Positions 43,287-52,389 of a stretch of 64,000 nt of DNA are shown piece by piece. A program made the position numbers and the translations under genes. The stretch covers positions 930,001-994,000 of the forward strand of contig NZ_AP012323.1 in the NCBI RefSeq assembly GCF_001025135.1. Reading direction: 5' to 3'. Within the stretch, counting starts at the first letter, position 1. Each line of letters opens with the position of its first letter. The notes under the pieces are model-generated. The model made no database searches. It had not been told where the DNA came from and was given only the letters and a program-made list of their open reading frames with translations. Source of the stretch: Bifidobacterium bifidum ATCC 29521 = JCM 1255 = DSM 20456 (GTDB taxonomy: Bacteria; Actinomycetota; Actinomycetes; Actinomycetales; Bifidobacteriaceae).

Positions 43287-44712
43287 AGCCACATTGCGTG
43301 TACTGTTCTCGCACAGGGCCTACCTGTTGATTTACCTCGTGTTCGTGGGCATCATGATGCTGTCTATCAGCTGGTCGATGCTGTCTGGCACATCCGATTC
43401 CGCAGCCGCGGCATTCGAGCCGGCCAAAATGCGTGTCGCCGTCATCGATCGAGACTCGGACAGGGGCGGCATCGCGTCATCGATGCGCACATACCTGTCG
43501 GATTCCAGCGAACTGGTGAACGTTGACGATGCTAGTGAAACTCTGCAACAAGCCGTCGCCTCGAACTGGGTGGATCTGATCGTCATCATCCCCGATGGTT
43601 TCGCCGACGATTTCATTGATGCCGCGGCGACAGGCGAGAATCCACCAAGCGTGGACACGGTCACCAGCTATACGTCCGGCGCAGGCTCGATGGCCCGGAT
43701 GAACGTCATCGGGTTCCTTTCACTCACGCGTACGGCACTGATTGGCTCGCATACGACGGTCGATAGTGCGGCGCTCGCAGCTATGGCCGGTATCGACATT
43801 GGAGACACTGCGGGTGATTCGTCTGAAGATGGCATGGGCGGGTTTGGTGAATTCTCGAATCAGGACATGCTTGATATGCTGCCGGCCGGTCAGATTGAGA
43901 AACCCAGCGTCGGCGATCTGTTCGAGGCATCGAAAGCGGCTGCCGCATCGGCGAGTGACATGGACGCGAACCATAAGGTCGCTGTGATCGACACGGCGAG
44001 CGCGGACGCGGAAAGTGCTTCGGACATGGCGGCCAGCAGATTTGGCAACACCATGAAAACCGCGCTGTATCCGCTGTTTTTGGCGATGACCGTCTGCGGG
44101 TCAATGATTCTGGGCATATTCACCACCGGGGAAGTTCGCCGTCGTCTCACCGCATCCCCACAACGCATGTCGTCGATGGGACTCCAGCGGTTGCTGACGC
44201 TCAGCGGATTCGCGCTCGTCGTATGCGTCGGTTATCTGGTGCTGGCGGTCGGTCTGATGGTCGCGGCAGGACTTGATCCGTTGACATTGAGCGCCGAAGG
44301 AGTGCTGATGACGTTCTGCGCAACCTGCGTATATGCGCTGATGACCGTCGCCTGTGGATTCATGCTCAGCGAATTCGGGTTTTCGGAGGCGGCTGCCAAC
44401 GGATTCGCCAATATCTTCGGCCTGCTCATCATGTTCACGTCGGGCGTCGCATTGCCGGTTGACATGATGCCCGGCGTGATGGTGACCATAGCCAAGTTCC
44501 TGCCCGGCTGGTGGTATTGCACCGCGATCGACAACGCGCTCGGCTCCGGCACGGCGGAGGAAACCGGCATAAGCGTCGCCGGCTGGGCCGGCTCGCTGGG
44601 ATTGGTCGCACTGTTCGGCGTGATGTTCATCTGCATCGGCCTGGCCGCCGGCCGCTTCCGCCGATCCCGTCCCACCCTGGCCGCGCCCGCCACCACGCAG
44701 CTGGCCGAGTGA
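43273..44712 (+). CDS. ABC-2 type permease (second)
   Basis: A 479-residue partner of the preceding permease with the same topology. An N-terminal helix (LLIYLVFVGIMMLSISWSML) is followed by a long external region of about 220 residues rich in Asp/Ala/Met (for example EDGMGGFGEFSNQDMLDML). Six C-terminal helices include LTLSGFALVVCVGYLVLAVG. GAGGCAACGCT precedes the ATG within the preceding gene. The unusual Asp/Ser-rich insert may be specific to the cargo. Confidence 0.88.
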   Translation: MNTCKATLRVLFSHRAYLLIYLVFVGIMMLSISWSMLSGTSDSAAAAFEPAKMRVAVIDRDSDRGGIASSMRTYLSDSSELVNVDDASETLQQAVASNWVDLIVIIPDGFADDFIDAAATGENPPSVDTVTSYTSGAGSMARMNVIGFLSLTRTALIGSHTTVDSAALAAMAGIDIGDTAGDSSEDGMGGFGEFSNQDMLDMLPAGQIEKPSVGDLFEASKAAAASASDMDANHKVAVIDTASADAESASDMAASRFGNTMKTALYPLFLAMTVCGSMILGIFTTGEVRRRLTASPQRMSSMGLQRLLTLSGFALVVCVGYLVLAVGLMVAAGLDPLTLSAEGVLMTFCATCVYALMTVACGFMLSEFGFSEAAANGFANIFGLLIMFTSGVALPVDMMPGVMVTIAKFLPGWWYCTAIDNALGSGTAEETGISVAGWAGSLGLVALFGVMFICIGLAAGRFRRSRPTLAAPATTQLAE

Positions 44713-44717
44713 GAAAA

Positions 44718-46196
44718 TCAGCCTTTCAACCGATACCGCTGTACCGAGTCGTCGGCGAACTTGACTCGGGCGACCCGCCCTTCCTTCATCAGCTCGCGCA
44801 TACCGGATGTGGCGGCCAGCGGCGTCAACTGCAGTTCGCGCATGATCTCCTTGACGCTCATCGCCGAATGCCGCTCCAGTACGGTCATAATCGCCTTGAC
44901 CACGTCGCCCGGCGAACTGTTCGCCATCGTGCGTTGCTTGGTGATGGTCATCGTGAACGTGTTGATGTCGTTGCGCGTGGTCGCCGGCTCGATGCCGGCC
45001 TCGCGCAACGCGGCGGCGATGCGCTGGTAGCCGTCGCCGCCTTCTGGGTTCACAAACCCGCCGCCCGGATACGGCGTGGACTCCAGCAGCGTGAACAGGA
45101 ACTGGTTTCGGGTGGAGACGAACGGCGCGCCCGTCACCGGATGCGGGCTCGCCAGCACATCATGTGTCACCATGCCGTACAGGCCACCCGGATTGGTGAT
45201 CTCGATGCGATCGGTGAACACGCTGATATGCACCTGCGTGCCGCGCGCATCGGGCGAATAATCACGGTGGGTGAGCGCGTTCGCAATCGCCTCGCGCAAC
45301 ACGAGTGGCGGATAATCGGGCTTCTTCGCGCCAATCCAACGCATCAACGAGTCGACCGCATCGTCGATCATCACCGGAATCGAACCGACCACCGACTTCG
45401 AGGCGACCAATCGTTCGTCGCCCCGGAACACATCGTCCCGGCTCGTCCCCGGAAACACGGCTATCGAAATGCCGAGCCGCGGATAGAACTTCTGCGGATA
45501 GCGGCCCAACGCCAGCAGTCCGGCCAAGGTGGGACGCAGTATTCCGCCGACCTCCGACTCGTCGGAATCATCATGGCGCAACACCTGTAGATCCAGCAGC
45601 ACATCGATGCCGTCCCGGTCGGCGAACACGCGCGGATGCTGTTCGCGCACGCGTGCCAACAATCCGGCAACAAGCTGCGGGTCGAGGTCATCGGTCGTGG
45701 CGCCGGGCACGATATCCAGATCGTATGTGGGCTGCAGATGCTCCTCGATGAGCCGGTCGACCTCATAGGAGGTCATGCGCCGGTCGCCGTCGCCGGTGCG
45801 GATGAACGAGCCGCCGTGCGGTCCGAGCGCGGTGGTGAAGCAGGGCTTGTCGCGCGGCAGCATTTCGTCGATGCGCGCGAACACCAGATTCGCGCCTTCG
45901 AACGGGCAGGTGACGATCACGGGCCGCACCACCGGCGTCATCTTCTCGCACGCCTGGCTCAGCGCCTCCTGCATGGCGCGCGCGTCGAATCCCTCGACCG
46001 GCGTGAACCCGTTCTTTTCGGACAGGCCAAGGATGATCCAGCCGCCGGAGCCGTTGGAGAACGCGGACAGCGTATCGGTGATGGTCGAGGAGATCTTGCG
46101 CTTGCATTCCTTGACCTCGCACTGCTGCGTATCGTTGCCGATCATGCGCATCAGCTCGATCAGCTCGGTCATCTTCGCGGTGTAGTCGTCAACCAT
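44718..46196 (-). CDS. AlbA_2 / Schlafen-like ATP-binding transcriptional regulator
   Basis: A 492-residue protein in three parts. The N-terminal AlbA_2 domain reads VEVKECKRKISSTITDTLSA-like, with FSNGSGGWIILGLSEKNGF. The central GHKL-type ATP-binding module (HATPase_c_4) is LVLREAIANALTHRDYSPDA, then EITNPGGLYGMV. The C-terminal winged helix is MTVLERHSAMSVKEIMRELQ. Such proteins are widespread putative regulators with no settled target. ATG 46196 follows AAGGAGGACCGCC. It converges on the ABC operon with a 5-base gap, and has IS30 at its 5' side. Confidence 0.85.
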   Translation of the reverse strand: MVDDYTAKMTELIELMRMIGNDTQQCEVKECKRKISSTITDTLSAFSNGSGGWIILGLSEKNGFTPVEGFDARAMQEALSQACEKMTPVVRPVIVTCPFEGANLVFARIDEMLPRDKPCFTTALGPHGGSFIRTGDGDRRMTSYEVDRLIEEHLQPTYDLDIVPGATTDDLDPQLVAGLLARVREQHPRVFADRDGIDVLLDLQVLRHDDSDESEVGGILRPTLAGLLALGRYPQKFYPRLGISIAVFPGTSRDDVFRGDERLVASKSVVGSIPVMIDDAVDSLMRWIGAKKPDYPPLVLREAIANALTHRDYSPDARGTQVHISVFTDRIEITNPGGLYGMVTHDVLASPHPVTGAPFVSTRNQFLFTLLESTPYPGGGFVNPEGGDGYQRIAAALREAGIEPATTRNDINTFTMTITKQRTMANSSPGDVVKAIMTVLERHSAMSVKEIMRELQLTPLAATSGMRELMKEGRVARVKFADDSVQRYRLKG

Positions 46197-46337
46197 GGCG
46201 GTCCTCCTTGACACCATTGTCCCGCGGCCGGCTGTCTGCCGAAGCCTCCCGCGCCCACGTCCTCCGTCAATTCATTGAAAATTCACGCGGTTGGGGTGCG
46301 CATAAGACTGTTGTTTTCATTGGTGCAGTACGAGGTC

Positions 46338-47501
46338 CCGTTGTCTATTTGTAAGTGCAACGCCTTCGTCAGAGTTGTAAGTCTGGCAGCTCGTCGGCAA
46401 ACGCCTCGGCGGGTGTGCGGTAGCCGAGCGCTCGCATGGGCCGGTTGTCGGTCTCGTCGACGATCTCCTGGAGCTCCCTCGCCATGCCCGGTTCGATGAT
46501 CGTGCGTTTGGGCAGGTAACGGCGGATCATGCCGTTGCGGTTCTCGTTGCCGCCCCGCTGCCAGCTGGAATAGGGGTCGGCGAAGCACGTGGCCATGCCC
46601 GGCTCGTCGCGCAGCCGCGCGTGGCGGGCGAACCCGGTGCCGTTGCCGTGCGTGACGCTGAGCCTGGCGGCCGCCGGCAGCGGGGCGAACATCGCCAGCC
46701 GCGCCCCGACGCTCCGCTCGGCGGTCTTGTCGGGGATAACACGGGCCATGAGGAAGCGGGTCCTCCTTTCGACCTCGGTGTGCAGGTCGCATCCCATGCC
46801 GATGACGCTGTCGGCCTCCCAATGGCCGAACCCGCTGCGAGCGTCCGCCTCCGGCGGACGACCGGCGATGGAGACCCTTCCGGGGATAGGGAACCTCGAC
46901 ACCCGACGGCCCGCATGCTTGCGCCGCCGCCGGTGGCCGCGCGGCAGGCATCGGGCCCGGCGTTCGCGGCGCGGCTTGCTGGAATAGATCCATCGGTAGA
47001 CGGTCTCCGGGCACACGCGCATGGCATCGTCGCCGGGGAACAGGACGCGCAGCCTGCCGCTGACGGGCGGCGGCGACCAGCCGCAGCCCAGTCTCTCCGC
47101 CACCCACGCCCACAGCCGGTCAGGCGACAGGCGATGCGGCTTGCGCGCTTTGGCGCACCTCCGGGCGGCCTTGCGCCGGGCCGGCCCGGCGATGTAATAA
47201 CGGCTCATCCAAGGCCCGGTCTTGAGCCGCCTGGGCCGATAGGGACGGTAGGATTCGCTCTCGTTGGACGGGAACCACGTGTTGCGTTTGATCTCACGGC
47301 TGACGGTGGACGGGCTGCGCCCGATCATCGCGCCGATCGCCCGTATGCCGGCCCCGTTGCCGATCTCGATCTGGATGACCTGGCGTTCCTCTTCCGACAG
47401 GTGCGAATACACTTCCCCCATAGGTGCAACATCCCTTCCGGACTGGTTTTCTAGACAATCTCCAATCTAACGGGGTGTTGCACTTTCAATTAGACAACGG
47501 G
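46338..47501 (-). mobile_element. IS30-family insertion sequence
   Basis: Terminal inverted repeats CCCGTTGTCTATTTGTAAGTG at 46338-46365 and its near-complement at 47474-47501 (28 bases, three mismatches) enclose one transposase gene. The element is 1164 bp, normal for IS30 types in bifidobacteria. The left end lies 142 bases upstream of the AlbA_2 start. Confidence 0.85.
46369..47421 (-). CDS. IS30 transposase, catalytic residues altered
   Basis: A 350-residue transposase. The N-terminal HTH is HLSEEERQVIQIEIGNGAGI, then MIGRSPSTVSREIKRN. The DDE domain has GFGHWEADSVIG (first Asp) and SSWQRGGNENRNGMIRRYLP (Glu). The second Asp motif, normally DNGxEF, reads THGNGTGF: both the Asp and the Glu have become Gly. 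Length and frame are otherwise intact. Without that Asp the enzyme should be inactive, so the copy is probably dead unless complemented. Confidence 0.88.
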   Translation of the reverse strand: MGEVYSHLSEEERQVIQIEIGNGAGIRAIGAMIGRSPSTVSREIKRNTWFPSNESESYRPYRPRRLKTGPWMSRYYIAGPARRKAARRCAKARKPHRLSPDRLWAWVAERLGCGWSPPPVSGRLRVLFPGDDAMRVCPETVYRWIYSSKPRRERRARCLPRGHRRRRKHAGRRVSRFPIPGRVSIAGRPPEADARSGFGHWEADSVIGMGCDLHTEVERRTRFLMARVIPDKTAERSVGARLAMFAPLPAAARLSVTHGNGTGFARHARLRDEPGMATCFADPYSSWQRGGNENRNGMIRRYLPKRTIIEPGMARELQEIVDETDNRPMRALGYRTPAEAFADELPDLQL

Positions 47502-47571
47502 GCGTTTGTCAAGCAACCGGTAGGGGAGATACAATTATCTTGTAGCGTTGATCGATTCCAAGGAGGGAATT

Positions 47572-48051
47572 ATGAGCTATATGAAAAAGATTGCTTCAAC
47601 GCTCGCGGCGGCAGTCGCGTCCGTTGCTTTTGCCCTTGTTCCCAGCGTTGCACTGGCCAACGGCACCGATAGCGTTCCCTATGAGGCGAACGCCACCGTT
47701 GTCGTTGCCCCCAACGCTCCTGAAGGGTCAGAGTTGATCTTTGACCTTGAGACGAAGACGTTCACTGACATTGTTCTCCCGAACGGACGCACGCTTAAGC
47801 CAAGCCGTGGTTGCACCAACAATACTTCCGCTTGCTGGGCAGGCGGCGGAGCGCTCGGCGACATGGAGTTTACGGGTACTGGCGCGGTTAATGGCAATTG
47901 GCCCAGCCGGAGCAGCTTCTACTCCAATAACAAGTCAGCGGACATCGGTTTCACCTGGAAAGGAGAACGGGTGTACGTAAGCCAGATTGCTGCAAACCGC
48001 AAATTCACGCCAAACGGTTCTGTCGACGGCTTCTACGTCACCCGTTACTAA
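47572..48051 (+). CDS. Secreted small protein, function unknown
   Basis: A 159-residue protein with a classical signal peptide: basic MSYMKKIA, hydrophobic TLAAAVASVAFALVPSVALA, likely cleaved before NGTDS. The mature part of about 130 residues has two Cys close together (RGCTNNTSACWAGGG), probably a disulfide. It ends in a Trp/Tyr/Phe-rich C-terminal half (SFYSNNKSADIGFTWKGERV; DGFYVTRY). AAGGAGGGAATT gives a strong ribosome site. I do not recognise the family; the size, signal and lone disulfide would suit a secreted bacteriocin-like or surface protein, but that is a guess. It has its own terminator and lies between IS30 and a relaxase relic. Confidence 0.75.
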   Translation: MSYMKKIASTLAAAVASVAFALVPSVALANGTDSVPYEANATVVVAPNAPEGSELIFDLETKTFTDIVLPNGRTLKPSRGCTNNTSACWAGGGALGDMEFTGTGAVNGNWPSRSSFYSNNKSADIGFTWKGERVYVSQIAANRKFTPNGSVDGFYVTRY

Positions 48052-48093
48052 AACCTATGGGAGAGCACATCCTTTCCCTACAACACCTTTAGA

Positions 48094-48127
48094 CGGAGGG
48101 CCGGTGTCTTCGGGCACCGGCCCTCCG
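48094..48127. terminator. Hairpin between the secreted-protein gene and the relaxase relic
   Basis: CGGAGGGCCGGTG (48094-48106) pairs perfectly with CACCGGCCCTCCG (48115-48127) over an 8-base loop, between convergent genes. Confidence 0.75.
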
Positions 48128-48132
48128 CGTTC

Positions 48133-49186
48133 CTAGCGGCTGTGCCGGTGATGTGGCTGCGGAATCGGTTCGTGTGTTGTCTTTGCTTTTTCGATGTTCT
48201 CAGCCAGTCTTTGTTTGATTCGTTCGTTGAAGCGGCTGCGGTTGAGTCTGCGCACGCGATCCTCGTAGGGTTTACGCATGTGGTCGAGCGTGGCCTTGGA
48301 TGCGTTGGTGCGGAAGGCGTTGGCCTCGGCGTAGGTAGCCGGGATGGTCGTGTTCTCAAGCCACGGCGCCGTTTGCTTCAGAAGCTGGGATTGCTCGGCG
48401 GCGGTCCTCTCGGCCGCGTGTCGGAGCCATCCGCGCGTGAACGGGTTCGCGTGCTCGGCCTTTTCGCTGGCCTCGCGCGCCACGTCGATGATCCGTTGCA
48501 CGTCCCTGACTTCCCGTGGAGGCTCGGTCTTCCACCATTCGGTGAGGTCGGCGAGCTCACGCCTGGCCTCGTCCAGTTCGTCCACCGGTTCCGGCTCGGG
48601 ACGCCGCGGTTCGCGTCCGATCTCCCGCGGCACGGGATCAGGCTTGGATTCCAAGCTCCTGCCGGACGTGCTCCTGGGGGGGGGCGTGGGCGCTTCGACC
48701 AGTTGCCGGCCACGCGACGCTATGGGCTGGCGATCGAACACAGTGATTCCCGGAACCGGCTCATCGCCGTGTCGAGTTCCTTCCTGGCCTGCTCCTTGAA
48801 TTGTCCGAGCAGGCCGGTCGGGTCGCCCATCTGTTTGCGGATGGCCGTCAGGTACCGGTTGGCCGTGGCGATGCGCCGGTTGATCGCATTGAGGATGCTG
48901 TGCCCACCTCGTTTGGTGATCTCGCGGCTGGCGTGGCCCTCGTGGATGGTGGGGATACGTTCGATGCCCTGCGCCTCAAGGCTGCGGTGGTCGATGCGCA
49001 CGCCCTCGGGCAGCATGAGGTTGCACTGTTTGGCCCAGTCGGCGCGCAGCCGTTCGAGGAATTCCGTGGAGTCCAAGGGGTTGTTCGACACGTCCACGCG
49101 CTTCCAGACCTTACGGTTCTTGGCCCCGGTCTTCTGCTCGCCGGTGGCGGGGTCTATGACCGGTATCCGCTCGCCGTTCTGGTGAT
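48133..49186 (-). pseudogene. MobA/MobL relaxase, C-terminal remnant cut by IS3
   Basis: The frame enters from the IS3 edge as YHQNGERIPVIDPATGEQKT, then LRADWAKQCNLMLPEGVRID and EAQGIERIPTIHEGHASREI. This is the end of the MobA/MobL nickase domain of mobilisable plasmids. It stops after SRFRESLCSIASP and resumes in another frame (VFDRQPIASRGRQLVEAP) as a Pro/Arg/Glu-rich tail to 48133. A run of nine G lies at 48676-48684. The catalytic Tyr and His-triad part is gone. It is a relic of an integrated plasmid or mobilisable element. Confidence 0.8.
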
Positions 49187-50519
49187 ATGAACTGATTTTT
49201 GTTCCGCATTTCCTCTAACTCGATGGGGGATGATGGAACCATGGCAAAGGGCACTCGATATACGCCGGAGTTCAAGGCGAAGGCGGTCAGGCTGCTGGCG
49301 GAATCGCGTTCCTCGTATTCGTCGGAGACGAACGCGATCTCCGCGGTGGCGAAGGATCTGGGGATAGCGCCGGAATCACTGCGGCGTTGGCGCAACCAGT
49401 CGGACGCGACGGTCGCGGAGGAGACGAGGCAGTCGGCCGAGGACGCGATGGCGGAGCTGAAGAAGCTGCGGGCCGAGAACGCGCAATTGCGTCGGGCGAA
49501 CGAGATCTTGACGACGGCGTCGGCTTTTTTCGCGGCCAGGCTCGACCCGACACGGCGTTGATGGCCGCGTACATCGACGAGCACAGAAGCCGTTTCAGGG
49601 TCGGGCCGATCTGCAGGGTCCTTTCCGAATCGTTGGACTGCGGGTTTCTCACGCCGCGCGGCTGCCGCATGTTCAGAACACGTCCCGTCAGCCGCATGCG
49701 GGCGGGGCGTGAGGCGCTGGCCCGCGCCGTCCTCCAGATCCGCTCGGATTTCTTCATGGCCGTGTACGGCTGCGGGAAGATGCACGCGCAGCTGGTCGCC
49801 CAGGGCTGGGATCCGGCCGGGGTCGGCCGCGACCGGGTGATGAACATCATGCGCGGGCTTGGCATCCGGGGCGTGCGCCGCGGCAGAACCCCGGTGACGA
49901 CGAAACCCGCCAAGGGCACGGGCGGCAGGCCGGATCTGGTGGACGGGAGGTTCGAGGCTTGTGCGCCGAACCGCCTGCACGTGGCCGGCATCACCTACGT
50001 GCGCATGGCCAACGGCTCGTTCGGCTGCACGGCGTTCGCCGACGGCGTGTACGCCCGTCGGATCGTGGGATGGGCGTGCGCCATGACCATGAACACGCAG
50101 GAGCTGCCGTTGCAGGCGTTGGGGCAGGCGATCTCATGGGCCGCGTCCCGCGGCGGCGCGGATGGTCTTATCCGCCACGGCGACCATGGCACGCAGTGCA
50201 CCGGCACGGTGTACGCCACCGGGGTTATGGAATATGGGGTGCTGCCGTCGACCGGCACCGTCGGCGACTCGTGTGACAACGCCATGGCCGAAAGCGCCGA
50301 CGGCGCGTACAGGACCGAGCTGGTATGGCGGCGCAGACCCTTCGCGGATCTGAAGGACCTGGAATTGGCGACGTTCCGGTGGGTCTCGTGGTGGAACTCG
50401 AAGCGCCTGCACCAGTCCCTGGGCTACAGGACACCCGAAGCGGTGGAAACCGAGTATCATCAACATCAAGCGGCACAAGCCGCCCCACTATAAGGACGGA
50501 ACAAAAATCAGGCCACTTC
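49187..50519 (+). mobile_element. IS3-family insertion sequence
   Basis: Inverted ends share CTGATTTTTGTTCCG (49192-49206) with CGGAACAAAAATCAG (50497-50511), enclosing overlapping orfA and orfB. Exact tips are uncertain by about 8 bases. Different genes lie on each side (relaxase, methylase), so the insertion or a later deletion removed host sequence and no target duplication is evident. Confidence 0.8.
49241..50493 (+). CDS. IS3 transposase OrfAB via -1 frameshift
   Basis: OrfA (ATG 49241, to 49561) has an HTH (ISAVAKDLGIAPESLRRWR) and a leucine-zipper stretch (LKKLRAENAQLRRANEIL). OrfB continues in the -1 frame from a T6 run (49525-49530), the likely slip site, giving a 417-residue fusion. 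In the DDE domain, HGDHGTQC (second Asp) and DNAMAESADGAYRTEL (Glu) are kept. The first Asp site, normally ADITYV, reads AGITYV, and FADGVYARR also differs from the usual TDVYARR. The missing Asp predicts inactivity. Confidence 0.85.
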
Positions 50520-51052
50520 ACATTGCATGCCTTGAGGGTAATGGGGACTTCCGCTCACCCGAGTGCGTGGAGTTGCTGGACGAAGCGGACATCGTGGTCA
50601 CTAACCCACCGTTTAGCCTCTTCCGTGAGTACATTGCTCAACTCATGGAGCATGATAAGAAGTTCGTCGTCATCGGCAATCAGAACGCTGTTACCTATAA
50701 GGAAGTGTTCCCACTCATCAAAGAGAACCGAATCTGGCTTGGCTGCTACTCGGGGAACATGGAGTTTCGGGTGCCGGGCGATTATGAGGCTCACAGCGAG
50801 AATGACAAGTGATTCTGGACGGACGAATCGGGGCAGAACTGGCGAAGCATCGGCGCTGCCTCGTGGTTCACGAATCTGGACATCAGAAAACGTCACGACG
50901 AACTTATCCTCGTGAAACGCTATAAGCCCGAGGATTACCCCAAGTACGACAATTACGACGCAATCAACGTGATTTGCCTGATGGAGGAATCACGGCGGCT
51001 GCGGGAAGCCCGTTCGTATTCCAGCAAGTCTGTCAGGCGGATTCTGCGATGA
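50513..51052 (+). pseudogene. EcoRI-type adenine DNA methylase remnant
   Basis: It begins inside the gene right after the IS3 end: HIACLEGNGDFRSPECVELL, then motif IV NPPFSLFREYIAQLMEHDKK, FVVIGNQNAVTYKEVFPLIK and IWLGCYSGNMEF. This is the EcoRI-methylase family (N6-adenine). An in-frame TGA at 50810-50812 interrupts it, then FWTDESGQNWRSIGAASWFT continues to PKYDNYDAINV, after which the sequence departs from the family. The SAM-binding N-terminus is missing. No cognate nuclease is seen. It is non-functional. Confidence 0.8.
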
Positions 51053-51171
51053 CGTGATGGGCGGGAAAAAGGAATGAGTCCTTTATCTAACATTCTGACC
51101 AGCGTCTGTCGCGATACTCCCAGTGTGCGCGGCTTGTTCCGTCGTGAGTTCCTGTTCCGTGGCGCTGATCG

Positions 51172-51290
51172 TCACGCTCTTCCCCTCGGAGAGCATATGG
51201 CCGTCTGTTGAACCGCATCGCGAAGTTGCTTCGGCAGCGCCAATGAGTAGCGTTCTTCCAGCTTGGCTTGATACATTGCGTACGTGACCA
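51172..51290 (-). other. Possible relic of a ribbon-helix-helix antitoxin
   Basis: On the minus strand MVTYAMYQAKLEERYSLALP continues KQLRDAVQQTAI, shaped like the strand and first helix of an RHH/CopG antitoxin, then the frame degenerates. No toxin gene is adjacent. Weak; listed because it is the only protein-like signal between the methylase relic and the next gene. Confidence 0.2.
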
Positions 51291-51324
51291 TAAGGCCACA
51301 ACGGCCAAATGAATCGGGAACATC

Positions 51325-51579
51325 ATGAGTGATTACAACGAACACATACCGGACGGCGCCGGCGACAACGGCGACGCCGACGAGCTGGTGTACCAATCCG
51401 AGGGCTGCGGCAAGGCCGCGCATTGCCCACTGAAACGACTCGGCAAGGGCGACACCGCGGTCAACATCATCGGTGTGGCCGTCTCGGCCGTCATCGTCGC
51501 GGCGAGCATCTACGCGCAATACGCGCTGACCAAATGGGCCGTCAAATCCGCGCTCAAGGAAACACGACCGCACGATTGA
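51325..51579 (+). CDS. Small membrane protein, unknown
   Basis: An 84-residue protein: an acidic N-terminal 28 residues (DGAGDNGDADELVYQSEGCG), one hydrophobic helix (AVNIIGVAVSAVIVAASIYA) and a short basic tail. The first segment contains two Cys (SEGCGKAAHCP), possibly metal-binding. No relative recognised. No strong ribosome site apart from a weak GGGAACATC. Confidence 0.5.
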   Translation: MSDYNEHIPDGAGDNGDADELVYQSEGCGKAAHCPLKRLGKGDTAVNIIGVAVSAVIVAASIYAQYALTKWAVKSALKETRPHD

Positions 51580-51667
51580 TCCGGTGATACCACTACACCG
51601 ACTTGCCGTTGACATGCGCCCCGTCGTGTGGCCTCCCTTTCATACCGGGAGGCCACACGACGAAAGC

Positions 51668-52282
51668 TCAGCGAGCCTCCGCCAATATGATGCCGGCATC
51701 GGCCATCTGTTTGCGGGCCGCGACACCCAACTCCTCGCTGACCGGAACGGTCAGATCCTCGAACACGGTGACATCAAAGCCGAGACGTTTCGCGTCAAGC
51801 GCGGTGTCCTTGACGCAATGCGATTCGGCGATGCCCACCACATCCACCTGCGTGACGCCTGCGGCCTTCAGCGCATTGGCCAGCGTCTTGCCGGCGGACT
51901 GTTCGGCCGTGACCTCCTCGCGCGTCTGGATACGGTCGGTATTGTCTTCGATGCCTTCAAAACCGGAGTATGCCGCCGAATACTGGCCCTTCTTGAAATG
52001 ATGGGCGATGCCCAGAACCGCGATGGCCGGATGAAGCTCGGCGTTCGGCGTGCCCGCCGCGCCATGCTTGGGCCACGTATCCACGAAATCCGGATTGCCC
52101 GACCAGTGTGCGCCCGGCTCGATATGCCAATCCTGCGTGGTGGCGGTATACGCATACTCGCCGCGATGCGCGTTCACATAGTCGGCGATCCTCCCGGCGA
52201 CCGCGTTGCCGCCTTCGACCCCCAGCTCGCCGCCTTCGCAGAATGTCGGCTGCACATCCACCACAATCAGCGCCTTGGCCAT
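51668..52282 (-). CDS. pncA: Nicotinamidase / isochorismatase family
   Basis: It deamidates nicotinamide to nicotinate for NAD salvage. The 204-residue protein has the full catalytic triad D9 (IVVDVQPTF), K97/K98 (HHFKKGQY) and C156 (IAESHCVKDTA). The metal ligands are D51, H53 (TQDWH) and H73 (PKHGAAGT). The SHCV version of the Cys loop is typical of PncA. GGGAGCATGAC lies before the ATG. Stands alone. By family, this enzyme would also activate pyrazinamide-like prodrugs. Confidence 0.92.
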   Translation of the reverse strand: MAKALIVVDVQPTFCEGGELGVEGGNAVAGRIADYVNAHRGEYAYTATTQDWHIEPGAHWSGNPDFVDTWPKHGAAGTPNAELHPAIAVLGIAHHFKKGQYSAAYSGFEGIEDNTDRIQTREEVTAEQSAGKTLANALKAAGVTQVDVVGIAESHCVKDTALDAKRLGFDVTVFEDLTVPVSEELGVAARKQMADAGIILAEAR

Positions 52283-52389
52283 GTCATGCTCCCATCATCG
52301 TTCGATTCGACTGACGTTTCCCATCATAAGCGACCGATGCCAACCGCATAAGCCCCTATAAACGGCGCGCCCGACAGCCGGATCGGGAC

